Positions 6,614-12,828 of a DNA stretch of 13,713 bases are shown piece after piece (positions within the stretch are counted from its first letter, which is position 1; each line of letters starts with the position of its first letter). This stretch comes from JAFNGF01 sp964567045 (GTDB lineage Bacteria > Planctomycetota > Phycisphaerae > Sedimentisphaerales > Anaerobacaceae). The translations under genes and the position numbers were made by a program. The notes below the pieces were generated by a model, which was not told the DNA's origin, did no database searches, and saw nothing but the letters and a program-made list of their open reading frames with translations. The DNA lies in contig CAZMLE010000089.1 in assembly GCA_964567045.1 (NCBI GenBank), forward strand, positions 1 through 13,713, in the 5' to 3' direction.

Positions 6614-7858
6614 ATGAAGAAAAGGGAATTAATTGCAGTATTGGTTATGGTAACAAATCTAATTGCCACTGAGGGGTATGCAGTCGCTGATGCTGCCTTA
6701 CCAGGCAGTGTAGTCAACGCCAATCAGACCAACGATCAAGTTCAATACCAGTCTGTGATTGGCGGTGGCTATTCTTTGTCCGGGGGAGGCAGCGCGACCG
6801 CACAAGGCGGTAACGCGACTTCTGATGCCACAGCTCTTGCCGTCAGCGGGGACGCAACTTCTGATTCAGATTCCGGTGCTGTTGCACTCATCAGCACCAC
6901 TTCGATTTCCAACATTAAGAACCGGACACCGCCGCTGACTTCCTATCCGCCGTATTTACCGTATTGGAACCACGGCGGCTGGGGGACTCTGAAGGCTTAC
7001 TTCCCCACCGGCCCTAACGGAGATAGCCAGGCCTACGAGCGGGCGTTTGATCCTAGTGACCCCGACGATATGAGAGAGCTTAAGAAGGTCGTTGAATCAT
7101 TGCCTCATGATGGACCGCTTAACGTTTTGGCAGGCGTGCTGAACGGTGTCGGCGCTCTATTTGGCGGTCCTGATAATTTCCATCACGGCAGGGGTTTCGA
7201 GATAGCAAATTCTCTGTTGCGTAACCGTAGGCCCAAAGAAAAGCCTCTGTTGGTCTTTGTCGACTCCAACGTGGATAGAGGCCTTCTCAAGGAAGCGGGT
7301 TACGTTTATGTGGGTAAGGTAGGTATAGAAGGTGTGGTAGAACGCAACTGGGACCATGCTTATGACGCCGCGGTAGCGGAGACTCTGCCGTGGGATGTTG
7401 ATATCCTGCTTATCTCAGGCGGCATGAAAGGCGTTACCGTGGGCTCCAATACTTCTTTCCCTGGTGGTGCTGTCGGCTATAGTCAGGTTAATTATTCGGT
7501 TTCTTTGTTTGGCGGCTACTCCAGCGGAATCACTGAAGGCAAAGGAAAGGCTCTCGTTAGCGCGGAAGGCTACAGGTATTGGCCGGAGGCTACCTTCAGA
7601 AGAGGTATTCCCAAGTGCCTCTACGATAAAATTCGCGTAAGGCCTCAGGCCGTCCAGCAAACCGGACAAGCTGTCCAGGAGGTTTCTGCCGCGACCGCAA
7701 AGCCGGCACGTGCTCCCATCGTAACAACGCAAACCGCCGAGCATGTCGCTGATCCTACGGCAAAAGATGCGTCGCCGGGAGTTAAGGTCAGCCGAGAGCT
7801 TTTTGAAATGGCCGGGTTTCAGCAAGGACAGCAAGTGCAGAACCTAACAATACACTAA
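6614..7858 (+). CDS. Secreted protein with Gly/Ala/Asn-rich N-terminus, function unknown
   Basis: The protein has 414 residues. AAAGGAGG lies seven bases before the ATG. Residues 1-28 are a signal peptide (MKKRELIAVLVMVTNLIATE then VADA). Residues 34-100 are low-complexity and beta-prone, with GGNATSDATALAV followed by GDATSDSDSGAVALIS, the same motif as in the next two genes. Residues 104-125 are Pro/Tyr/Trp-rich (TPPLTSYPPYLPYW). Residues about 210-325 look like a globular domain (KEKPLLVFVDS, GYVYVGKVGIEGVVERNWDHA, DILLISGGMKGVTVGSNTS, a Gly/Ser/Tyr stretch at 283-305, then AEGYRYW). The tail (340-414) is Gln/Thr/Ala-rich and likely disordered. I recognise no family. It is the first gene after a strong terminator, so it probably starts the unit with the two downstream secreted proteins. 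It is likely exported to the periplasm or outside. Confidence 0.85.
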   Translation: MKKRELIAVLVMVTNLIATEGYAVADAALPGSVVNANQTNDQVQYQSVIGGGYSLSGGGSATAQGGNATSDATALAVSGDATSDSDSGAVALISTTSISNIKNRTPPLTSYPPYLPYWNHGGWGTLKAYFPTGPNGDSQAYERAFDPSDPDDMRELKKVVESLPHDGPLNVLAGVLNGVGALFGGPDNFHHGRGFEIANSLLRNRRPKEKPLLVFVDSNVDRGLLKEAGYVYVGKVGIEGVVERNWDHAYDAAVAETLPWDVDILLISGGMKGVTVGSNTSFPGGAVGYSQVNYSVSLFGGYSSGITEGKGKALVSAEGYRYWPEATFRRGIPKCLYDKIRVRPQAVQQTGQAVQEVSAATAKPARAPIVTTQTAEHVADPTAKDASPGVKVSRELFEMAGFQQGQQVQNLTIH

Positions 7859-8034
7859 CTTTCCTCGTTGGAGACTCAAAGTCTCCAGAAACTAATGCAA
7901 GGGACCATTTGGTGGAGGGAGAAAGGAGGCAAACGGGGACCAAAAGGTGTCTATTGTATCGTGATTGCTAATGCGTGATTAGCGATCGAAAAGGAGATGT
8001 GTAAGTTAAGAACTAAGGAGAAGGAGTTCTAAAC
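7859..8034 (+). promoter_or_regulatory. Structured leader before the second secreted-protein gene
   Basis: Three hairpins lie in 176 bases: GGAGACT (7870-7876) / AGTCTCC (7880-7886) with loop CAA; GATTGCTAA (7963-7971) / TTAGCGATC (7979-7987) with one G-U; and AGAACT (8009-8014) / AGTTCT (8025-8030), whose ten-base loop AAGGAGAAGG is the ribosome binding site of the next gene. The Shine-Dalgarno-like purine tract AAAGGAGG at 7923-7930 has no start codon after it. An 11-codon frame, 7997-8032, ends two bases before the gene start. Confidence 0.45.
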
Positions 8035-8646
8035 ATGTTTAGCAAAGTATCAGTTTCGATTGCAGTGTTAACATTGTTGTGCAATGCTGCGTTCGCGGTC
8101 ATTCCGACCTGTCCGCCGGACTTCAAGCTTCAGTACCAGGATTTCAGCATTGGGTCGACCAACTTGGTTGGTCTGGTGGGCGCCGGTGGCCAGGCCACCA
8201 GCACGAACAACGTTATGATCCTGAACACTCAGGCCGACACCAAGCTTTGTAGTACGGCCTACCAGGATGCGTTGGTCGTGTTCGTTCAGTCTGGTTGCGT
8301 TGTAGGCAGCTGCGGCGGCCTTTGGGACGTGCAGCAACTAGCCATGGTCGCGGGCGAACAGATACAGCTCCTTGGTGACGGCTGTGGCTCCAAGATGGAA
8401 ACCCAAGGCCTTATGGTCGGCTTAACTCAGATGGTTACAAAGGTTGATGGCAGCGGCGATGCTACTGGCAGCCATACCCTGGCCGTCGTCCAGAACCAAG
8501 CGGCGGCTAATAGCGCAGGCACAATGAACGAGTCTAGCGTAGTGCTTGCGGGTCAGCTGTCAGGCGTCATTGGCGGCCCCAGCACGAGCGGGCAGGCTAC
8601 CAGCAATCTGAATGTTGGGACAACTCAGATGCAGCTTGATCTATAG
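8035..8646 (+). CDS. Secreted Gln/Gly-rich protein, paralogue of the next gene
   Basis: The protein has 203 residues, with AAGGAG repeated before the ATG. Residues 1-21 are a signal peptide (SIAVLTLLCNAAFA). The mature part is rich in Gly, Gln, Val, Thr and Asn, contains five Cys (C26, C72, C88, C93, C117), and has three copies of one motif: GQATSTNNVMILNTQ (52-66), GDATGSHTLAVVQNQ (141-155) and GQATSNLNVGTTQ (186-198). Residues 37-118 align with residues 29-113 of the downstream protein: FSIG against FSLG, and GLWDVQQLAMVAGEQIQLL against GLFGVGQTANALGGQLQVV. The pattern suggests a repetitive beta-rich extracellular or envelope protein, possibly disulphide-stabilised. I recognise no family and know of no function. 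Confidence 0.85.
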   Translation: MFSKVSVSIAVLTLLCNAAFAVIPTCPPDFKLQYQDFSIGSTNLVGLVGAGGQATSTNNVMILNTQADTKLCSTAYQDALVVFVQSGCVVGSCGGLWDVQQLAMVAGEQIQLLGDGCGSKMETQGLMVGLTQMVTKVDGSGDATGSHTLAVVQNQAAANSAGTMNESSVVLAGQLSGVIGGPSTSGQATSNLNVGTTQMQLDL

Positions 8647-8671
8647 TGCTGAGAGCCCAATTGGTTGAAGG

Positions 8672-8694
8672 GACGAGGAGCTTTGCTCGTTGTC
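8672..8694 (+). terminator. Terminator-like hairpin after the second secreted-protein gene
   Basis: GACGAGGAGC (8672-8681) pairs with GCTCGTTGTC (8685-8694) with one G-U and one G-G mismatch around a TTT loop. Only a GTTTAG follows, so termination would be weak or partial. Confidence 0.35.
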
Positions 8695-8703
8695 GTTTAG
8701 TCA

Positions 8704-8766
8704 GGAGGGAGCCCTGAAGCGGCACGGTCGCTCCAGAAGAGCAGTAACGCCTTTAGGGCTCCCTCT
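8704..8766 (+). promoter_or_regulatory. Long stable hairpin in the leader of the third secreted-protein gene
   Basis: GAGGGAGCCCT (8705-8715) pairs perfectly with AGGGCTCCCTC (8755-8765), and GAAG (8716-8719) pairs with CTTT (8751-8754) with one G-U, making a 15-pair stem. The 31-base apical part can fold further, with GCTC pairing GAGC around CAGAA. No T-run follows, so it is not a typical terminator. It ends about 42 bases before the start codon and may stabilise or process the mRNA. Confidence 0.55.
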
Positions 8767-8807
8767 TACGTGGTAAATGCAAAACTCGTCAAGAAAGGAC
8801 TAAAAAC

Positions 8808-9332
8808 ATGCGTAAGGGATTGGATGTTTTTCTGATATTGATCTTTCTGCCTGTCTGTGCATCCTTTGGGGCTTTAGGCCAAGCGCAGGGCTTTTCACTT
8901 GGGGCGGATAATGGTGTTCTGCTGACTGGAGGACCGATTGGTGCGGCCCAAAACACAAATCTGGCCGTCGTAGGCCAGAACCAGCAGTCCACCGATCCCT
9001 ATCACTTTGTGACAGCCCTGCAGTGTGAAGGAGGCGTGCTGATCCAGGGCGCATACGCGGTAGGCATGGACGGTCTGTTTGGCGTCGGCCAAACTGCGAA
9101 CGCGCTTGGTGGGCAACTACAGGTTGTTGGTGGAGGCCCTGGGGTTCAAGACCAGTGTCTTGATGCCGTCTTTGGCCAGGATGTTGCAAGGGTCGGCGGC
9201 ATCGGGGCCGCTCTGAGTATTCAAGGCTTTGTAGGTGTCCAGATTCAGTTGATTATTTCTCCGCATGGGGTCAACACCAACGTCCAGTATCTTGGCCTCG
9301 GGCAGGTTGATCAGGTTGGCGGTGGGCCCTGA
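8808..9332 (+). CDS. Secreted Gln/Gly-rich protein, paralogue of the previous gene
   Basis: The protein has 174 residues. AAAGGA lies eight bases before the ATG at 8808. Residues 1-26 are a signal peptide (VFLILIFLPVCASFGALGQA). The mature protein is about one-third Gly plus Gln, with two Cys (C73, C117), and ends in GQVDQVGGGP. IGAAQNTNLAVVGQNQ (44-59) repeats the motif of the neighbouring gene, and residues 29-113 align with residues 37-118 of that protein with a two-residue shift. The later part is alternating hydrophobic and polar (SIQGFVGVQIQLII), as in stacked beta strands. No known family is recognised. The gene is preceded by a long hairpin and followed by more than 400 bases without a gene. 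An extracellular structural role is inferred from export, composition and pairing. Confidence 0.84.
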   Translation: MRKGLDVFLILIFLPVCASFGALGQAQGFSLGADNGVLLTGGPIGAAQNTNLAVVGQNQQSTDPYHFVTALQCEGGVLIQGAYAVGMDGLFGVGQTANALGGQLQVVGGGPGVQDQCLDAVFGQDVARVGGIGAALSIQGFVGVQIQLIISPHGVNTNVQYLGLGQVDQVGGGP

Positions 9333-9517
9333 TGCTGACAGGAAAGTTACGCAAGGGACCCCTATCGCCACGGACTGGGCCGAAGTGTGCTTTTTAATGG
9401 GCATATCTAGGACGATAGGCCAGGAAAAGCTTTTCATGGTCTAGTCCCGGGGGCCTTAAGGCAAACCTCCTGGATTAAGGGGGCGTATAGTGCTCTATCA
9501 AACTTCGATGCGTTGGC

Positions 9518-9564
9518 GTCATTCCTGGGCAAAAGGAATCCGGAAACCCAACTAGCTGGGTTCC
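9518..9564. repeat. Dispersed palindromic repeat (CGTCATTCC type)
   Basis: CGTCATTCC is followed by GGAATCC, with ATTCC (9521-9525) pairing with GGAAT (9535-9539). A second stem pairs GGAAACCCA (9542-9550) with TGGGTTCC (9557-9564) with one bulged A. The wording resembles a short element dispersed in many bacterial genomes; that likeness is from general knowledge and not from a search. Confidence 0.5.
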
Positions 9565-9613
9565 ATATTGAGTGGGAGATGACGGTTTGGCGAACCATCG
9601 GTGATAGCGCACT

Positions 9614-9636
9614 AGCCTTAAGGCTCCTATTTTTTT
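9614..9636 (+). terminator. Possible intrinsic terminator
   Basis: AGCC (9614-9617) and GGCT (9622-9625) pair around TTAA, followed after four bases by seven T's (9630-9636). The stem is short, so efficiency is uncertain. It would separate the three secreted-protein genes from the multidomain gene. Confidence 0.45.
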
Positions 9637-9741
9637 GTAAATTATTGTTGCCCGGCGACTCCAGACAAGGTATAAGTGGCGTCGACTCAGGTCTGTCAGA
9701 TAGCAGGTGTTCGGATACGTGGTTTTTTACAGTAGCGGAGA

Positions 9742-12072
9742 ATGGAAGCTCGCGCTGCCCGACAAAGGATTGTTCCGGTTCTGGGGGTCCTGCTGACATT
9801 TCCTCTTAGTTGCTTTGGAGACTCTGTCCGTACCTACGGTGGCCAATACGATTTGCGGATTCCTGCCGACACCGAGGATAGCCGTGGCTGGATGAACGAC
9901 GCAGTTGTAGATGTTCCTGACCACCTTGCTATCTGTGACGTTGATGTTCGCATCAGCTTAACGCACACAAAGGCGTTCGATCTGCGCATTTTCCTGCAAA
10001 GCCCTGCCGGGGCAAGAATTTGCCTGAACACTTACAACCCTTTCAGCGAGTATTTTGAGGGCGAAAATTATACGCAGACTGTATTTGATGACGAAGCCGA
10101 AATTCCGATCAACCAGGGTCAGCCGCCCTTTACCGGAAGGTTCAGGCCCAGAGAGGATCGCCTCGCGGCTTTTGACGGCGAGGATTGCTTCGGCCCCTGG
10201 CGGCTGCAGATTTACGACGCCTTTTACATGGACACCGGCAACTTGAATAGCTTCGAACTTTTCATTACCGTTATCGAGCCGGCGACGCTGTCTCTGCTCC
10301 AGCCCAACGGTGGTGAAGTCCTTACCGCCGGCAGCACCTGCACAATTAGCTGGGCAAGCACCGGCTCTGTCGGCAATGTTCTGCCGGAATATTCCATAGA
10401 TAACGGTGCAACTTGGGCGCCAGTTAATGCTTCTGATACGGGCCAGGCGGGCTCATACGATTGGCAGGTGCCGGCCGTAGATTCAAATCAGTGTCTGGTG
10501 CGTGTAAGTGATGCGAATAATCCTACCCTGTGCGATACGAGTGATTCTCTATTCGCTATTGCACCGGCAATGGTCGCTGTCCCGGACGTAGTGGGCATGG
10601 CCCAGGCGGAAGCGGCCTCGGCAATTATTTCTGCCGGACTGGTCGTAGGGAGCGTTACGCAGGATTGCGATGACACGGTCCCTGCTGGGTGTGTATTGGG
10701 TCAAAACCCACCCGCTGGGGCGATGCTGGCTGTCAATTCAGCGGTAGACTTAGTCGTATCTCATAGTTCACCAAGAACAGTAAGACCGCCGTTAGTATTT
10801 ACTCTCGGTGCTACCAATGTAACAAGCACGACCGCTACTTTGTGGGCTTCAGTGCTGGATGATGGAGGGGAACCCTGCCAGTACAACTTTAGCTACTGGA
10901 CATCAACCTTTTGTGGTGGTTTCGCCTGGAGCGACGATAGTGACTGCCGGAGTACCGGGCAATGCTTTTCCATAGAGGTAACTGGTTTAGCTCCAGGCAC
11001 TTACTATTTTCAGGGTGAAGCCAGAAACTCCGCAGGCCCAACTGTTTGGGCAAATCCGCAGAGCTTCATCATAATTAAGCCATTTAGGCGTAGCGGTTCT
11101 GGAACAGAGGATGACCCCTACATAATTACAAGTGTTTACGAGCTTCAGCAGGTAGGTAACGACCCAAACGCCTGGTACGAGCTGGGAAGCGATATAGATG
11201 CTTCGGACACGAACAACTGGGACAGTGGGTATGGTTTCACGCCTATCGGGTGCTACACTGCCCCCTTCGAAGGTATTTTTGATGGCAAACAGCACGTGAT
11301 AACAAGGTTGCATATAAGCAGACTTGGCAAATGTGTCGGCCTGTTTGGTTACACAGGCGAGCAAAGCCGGATCAGAAATGTTGGCCTGGCCGATGTCACG
11401 GTAGCTGGACATGCCTGCGTAGGAGGATTGGTCGGTTTCAATAGCGGTGCGATTGAAGCCTGTTATGTAAACGGAAACATCAGCGGCAGTACGCAAGTCG
11501 GTGGCTTGGTTGGCACAAATTATGGGCTGATAACGAATTGCTATTCGACCGCCAGTGTCTCAGGTGGCGATCCCTGCGAAAGCGGGAACTTCATCGCAGG
11601 ACTGGTTGGCCGCAGTCCCGACGGAGTCCTGAAAAATTGCTTTTCAACTGGCAGAGTGAGCGGCAAGCATTGTGGAGGCCTGGCTGCAGTATGTGGCGGA
11701 GAATGTACCGGCTGTTTCTGGGACATAGAAACTTCAGGCCAGCCAACAAGTGCCTGCGGAATAGGAAAGACAACGGCAGAAATGCAGACCTGGGCAACTT
11801 TTGATGCTGCCGGCTGGTCCGCCAAAGGCGGATGGACGCTCTGCGAGCACGTGGATTATCCCAAGCTCGCCTGGCAGATAAGGCCAGGCGACGAATTCTG
11901 CCCGGATGGCGTTGACATGGTTGACTTCGCACTTTTCGCTGCTCGGTGGAAGGCCGGTAAGCGCGACGCATCCGGTGATGGTGGTGATAGTGCCGATTTT
12001 AATCAGTCGGGCACAGTTAATGCCACCGACCTTGAAATTCTTACGAGCAGTTGGCTGACCGGCGGCAAGTAG
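9742..12072 (+). CDS. Secreted multidomain protein: P-domain, PASTA, FN3-like, GLUG, dockerin-like
   Basis: The protein has 776 residues. ATG 9742 is the only possible ATG start because a TAG lies three codons upstream; GGAGA directly abuts it, poor spacing. Residues 1-26 are a signal peptide. Domains in order: proprotein-convertase P-domain about 50-175 (DVDVRISLTHTKAFDLRIFL, DCFGPWRLQIYD); an Ig-like module about 182-273 (LQPNGGEVLTAGSTCTISW); a PASTA domain 279-340 (VPDVVGMAQAEAASAIISAG); an FN3-like module about 353-446; GLUG repeats about 450-660 (VGLFGYTG, VGGLVGFNSG, VGGLVGTNYG, IAGLVGRSPDG); and a dockerin-like tail about 720-772 with one clear calcium loop DFNQSGTVNATD. No catalytic domain is present, so it probably acts as an adhesin, scaffold or polysaccharide binder at the surface. 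Confidence 0.9.
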   Translation: MEARAARQRIVPVLGVLLTFPLSCFGDSVRTYGGQYDLRIPADTEDSRGWMNDAVVDVPDHLAICDVDVRISLTHTKAFDLRIFLQSPAGARICLNTYNPFSEYFEGENYTQTVFDDEAEIPINQGQPPFTGRFRPREDRLAAFDGEDCFGPWRLQIYDAFYMDTGNLNSFELFITVIEPATLSLLQPNGGEVLTAGSTCTISWASTGSVGNVLPEYSIDNGATWAPVNASDTGQAGSYDWQVPAVDSNQCLVRVSDANNPTLCDTSDSLFAIAPAMVAVPDVVGMAQAEAASAIISAGLVVGSVTQDCDDTVPAGCVLGQNPPAGAMLAVNSAVDLVVSHSSPRTVRPPLVFTLGATNVTSTTATLWASVLDDGGEPCQYNFSYWTSTFCGGFAWSDDSDCRSTGQCFSIEVTGLAPGTYYFQGEARNSAGPTVWANPQSFIIIKPFRRSGSGTEDDPYIITSVYELQQVGNDPNAWYELGSDIDASDTNNWDSGYGFTPIGCYTAPFEGIFDGKQHVITRLHISRLGKCVGLFGYTGEQSRIRNVGLADVTVAGHACVGGLVGFNSGAIEACYVNGNISGSTQVGGLVGTNYGLITNCYSTASVSGGDPCESGNFIAGLVGRSPDGVLKNCFSTGRVSGKHCGGLAAVCGGECTGCFWDIETSGQPTSACGIGKTTAEMQTWATFDAAGWSAKGGWTLCEHVDYPKLAWQIRPGDEFCPDGVDMVDFALFAARWKAGKRDASGDGGDSADFNQSGTVNATDLEILTSSWLTGGK

Positions 12073-12249
12073 CTAAGGCGTTACCGCCCGGTCGTAGATG
12101 CGGACGTCATCTATCAGGCCGGTCCAGAAACTGGCCGCCTGAAGATTCTTGCCAGCGCCAATATCCAGACCAGCATCTAAACCCGCCACAGCAATACTCT
12201 CGACCATCGGCGCAGGCTTAGCCATCCTTCTCAGACCCCGCCGATGGGA
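12073..12249 (-). pseudogene. Relic of a LamG/concanavalin-like domain protein
   Basis: Read on the minus strand, the bases 12073-12225 translate to about 50 residues ending in AASFWTGLIDDVRIYDRAVTP and a TAG stop. The F-x-G-x-I-D-D-V-R-I-Y-x-R-A string is the usual end of LamG-like (Laminin_G_3) domains, which normally continue for more residues. A TGA at 12250-12252 closes the frame upstream, so the domain body is missing. The stop codon overlaps the end of the plus-strand gene region (TAGCTA at 12070-12075), so the two stops lie back to back. There is no promoter or ribosome binding site of note. Confidence 0.65.
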
Positions 12250-12353
12250 TCATAACTCTTAAGGCTTTGGCCCTGTCTGACCAGCACAGCCCGACCGCTT
12301 TACTAACCCGCATATTTCATACGGTTTTCTAAAATGAAGTTTAATTTATATCT

Positions 12354-12367
12354 TATTTTGCAAAATA
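12354..12367. repeat. Perfect 14-base AT-rich palindrome
   Basis: TATTTTGCAAAATA reads the same on both strands; the flanks add a further ATAT/ATAT match with an internal loop. It could be a protein-binding site or the remains of a repeat edge. Confidence 0.5.
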
Positions 12368-12396
12368 GAGTTATATCTCTGTGTTCTCGGCGGTCT

Positions 12397-12437
12397 CCTT
12401 CGACGTTGCTCAGAGCCTGCCCTGAGCCTGCCGAAGG
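12397..12437. repeat. Dispersed palindromic repeat (family A)
   Basis: CCTTCG (12397-12402) pairs with CGAAGG (12432-12437), and GCTCAG (12408-12413) pairs with CTGAGC (12422-12427). It shares these arms with the copy inside lemA (429-497). It lies between phrases that resemble another common intergenic repeat (CTCTGTGTTCTCGG before, GTCTGTGGCAAAG after). Confidence 0.65.
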
Positions 12438-12526
12438 GACGGCGTCTGTGGCAAAGAAATATTCAGGCTAAGAAAGACAATGCTTACCGGCCCGGAAAGA
12501 GAATCGCCGAAACGGCAAAGTCAAGA

Positions 12527-12554
12527 TTGAAATAGTGCCGGATTTTGCTATATT
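12527..12554 (+). promoter_or_regulatory. Possible sigma-70 promoter
   Basis: TTGAAA at 12527-12532 and TATATT at 12549-12554 are separated by 16 bases. A transcript from here would have a leader of about 270 bases before the endonuclease gene. Confidence 0.4.
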
Positions 12555-12739
12555 ATGCTCATAGTTTTCATTGATATTCCCCGAGTCATAAGAAATGGAT
12601 TACACCCGAGCCGAACCAAAGTTTCGCAGGCGTCTTATATAGATAGACGGTGAAGTGGTATTTGGGATGTTATTTCCAGGAAGATTTTGATATTATCGTG
12701 TAATTGGAAGGCTTGGTTGCGTAGCCAGGTCGATGGGCT

Positions 12740-12767
12740 TTGATCTGTTTTATACGGACTGTATAAT
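12740..12767 (+). promoter_or_regulatory. Probable sigma-70 promoter of the HindIII-like endonuclease gene
   Basis: TTGATC at 12740-12745 and a consensus TATAAT at 12762-12767 are separated by 16 bases. The start codon lies 61 bases after the -10 box. Confidence 0.55.
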
Positions 12768-12828
12768 CATTGTTAGGTCCCAGAGAGCCACGCCACTACG
12801 CTCATAAATATGAACACGGAAGACCAGA

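Larger units (their letters stand above)
9333..9741. other. Non-coding region with repeat and terminator-like sequence
   Basis: No gene is seen in 409 bases. It holds a dispersed palindromic repeat (9518-9564), a terminator-like palindrome with a T-run (9614-9636) and two copies of the ten-base palindrome GCCTTAAGGC at 9453-9462 and 9615-9624. A HindIII site is at 9427-9432. Confidence 0.55.
12250..12828. other. Non-coding region with repeats and promoter-like sites
   Basis: No gene is supported in these 579 bases. They hold an AT-rich palindrome (12354-12367), a family A repeat (12397-12437), two sigma-70-like promoters pointing to the endonuclease gene (12527-12554 and 12740-12767) and short frames of 9-17 codons. 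Base composition shifts to AT-rich around 12330-12380. Confidence 0.55.

Noticed and set aside
6614..9332. Curli (CsgA-type) amyloid repeats
   Set aside because: The curlin spacing of Ser, Gln, Gly and Asn is not kept, and no CsgG or CsgE-like partner is present; only the general Gln/Asn/Gly-rich character is shared.
9440..9700. Possible cyclic-di-GMP (GEMM) riboswitch from a GGCAAACC string
   Set aside because: The conserved GACGCAAAGC-type core and the tetraloop-receptor parts are absent, and the region is better explained by repeats and a terminator.
12595..12642. Fifteen-codon frame starting MDYTRAEPK
   Set aside because: Too short and without a ribosome binding site; nothing supports translation.
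12650..12703. Short GTG frame coding VKWYLGCYFQEDFDIIV, faintly like the start of CdiI-type immunity proteins
   Set aside because: Only 17 codons, no ribosome binding site and no toxin gene nearby; the likeness is too short to support.
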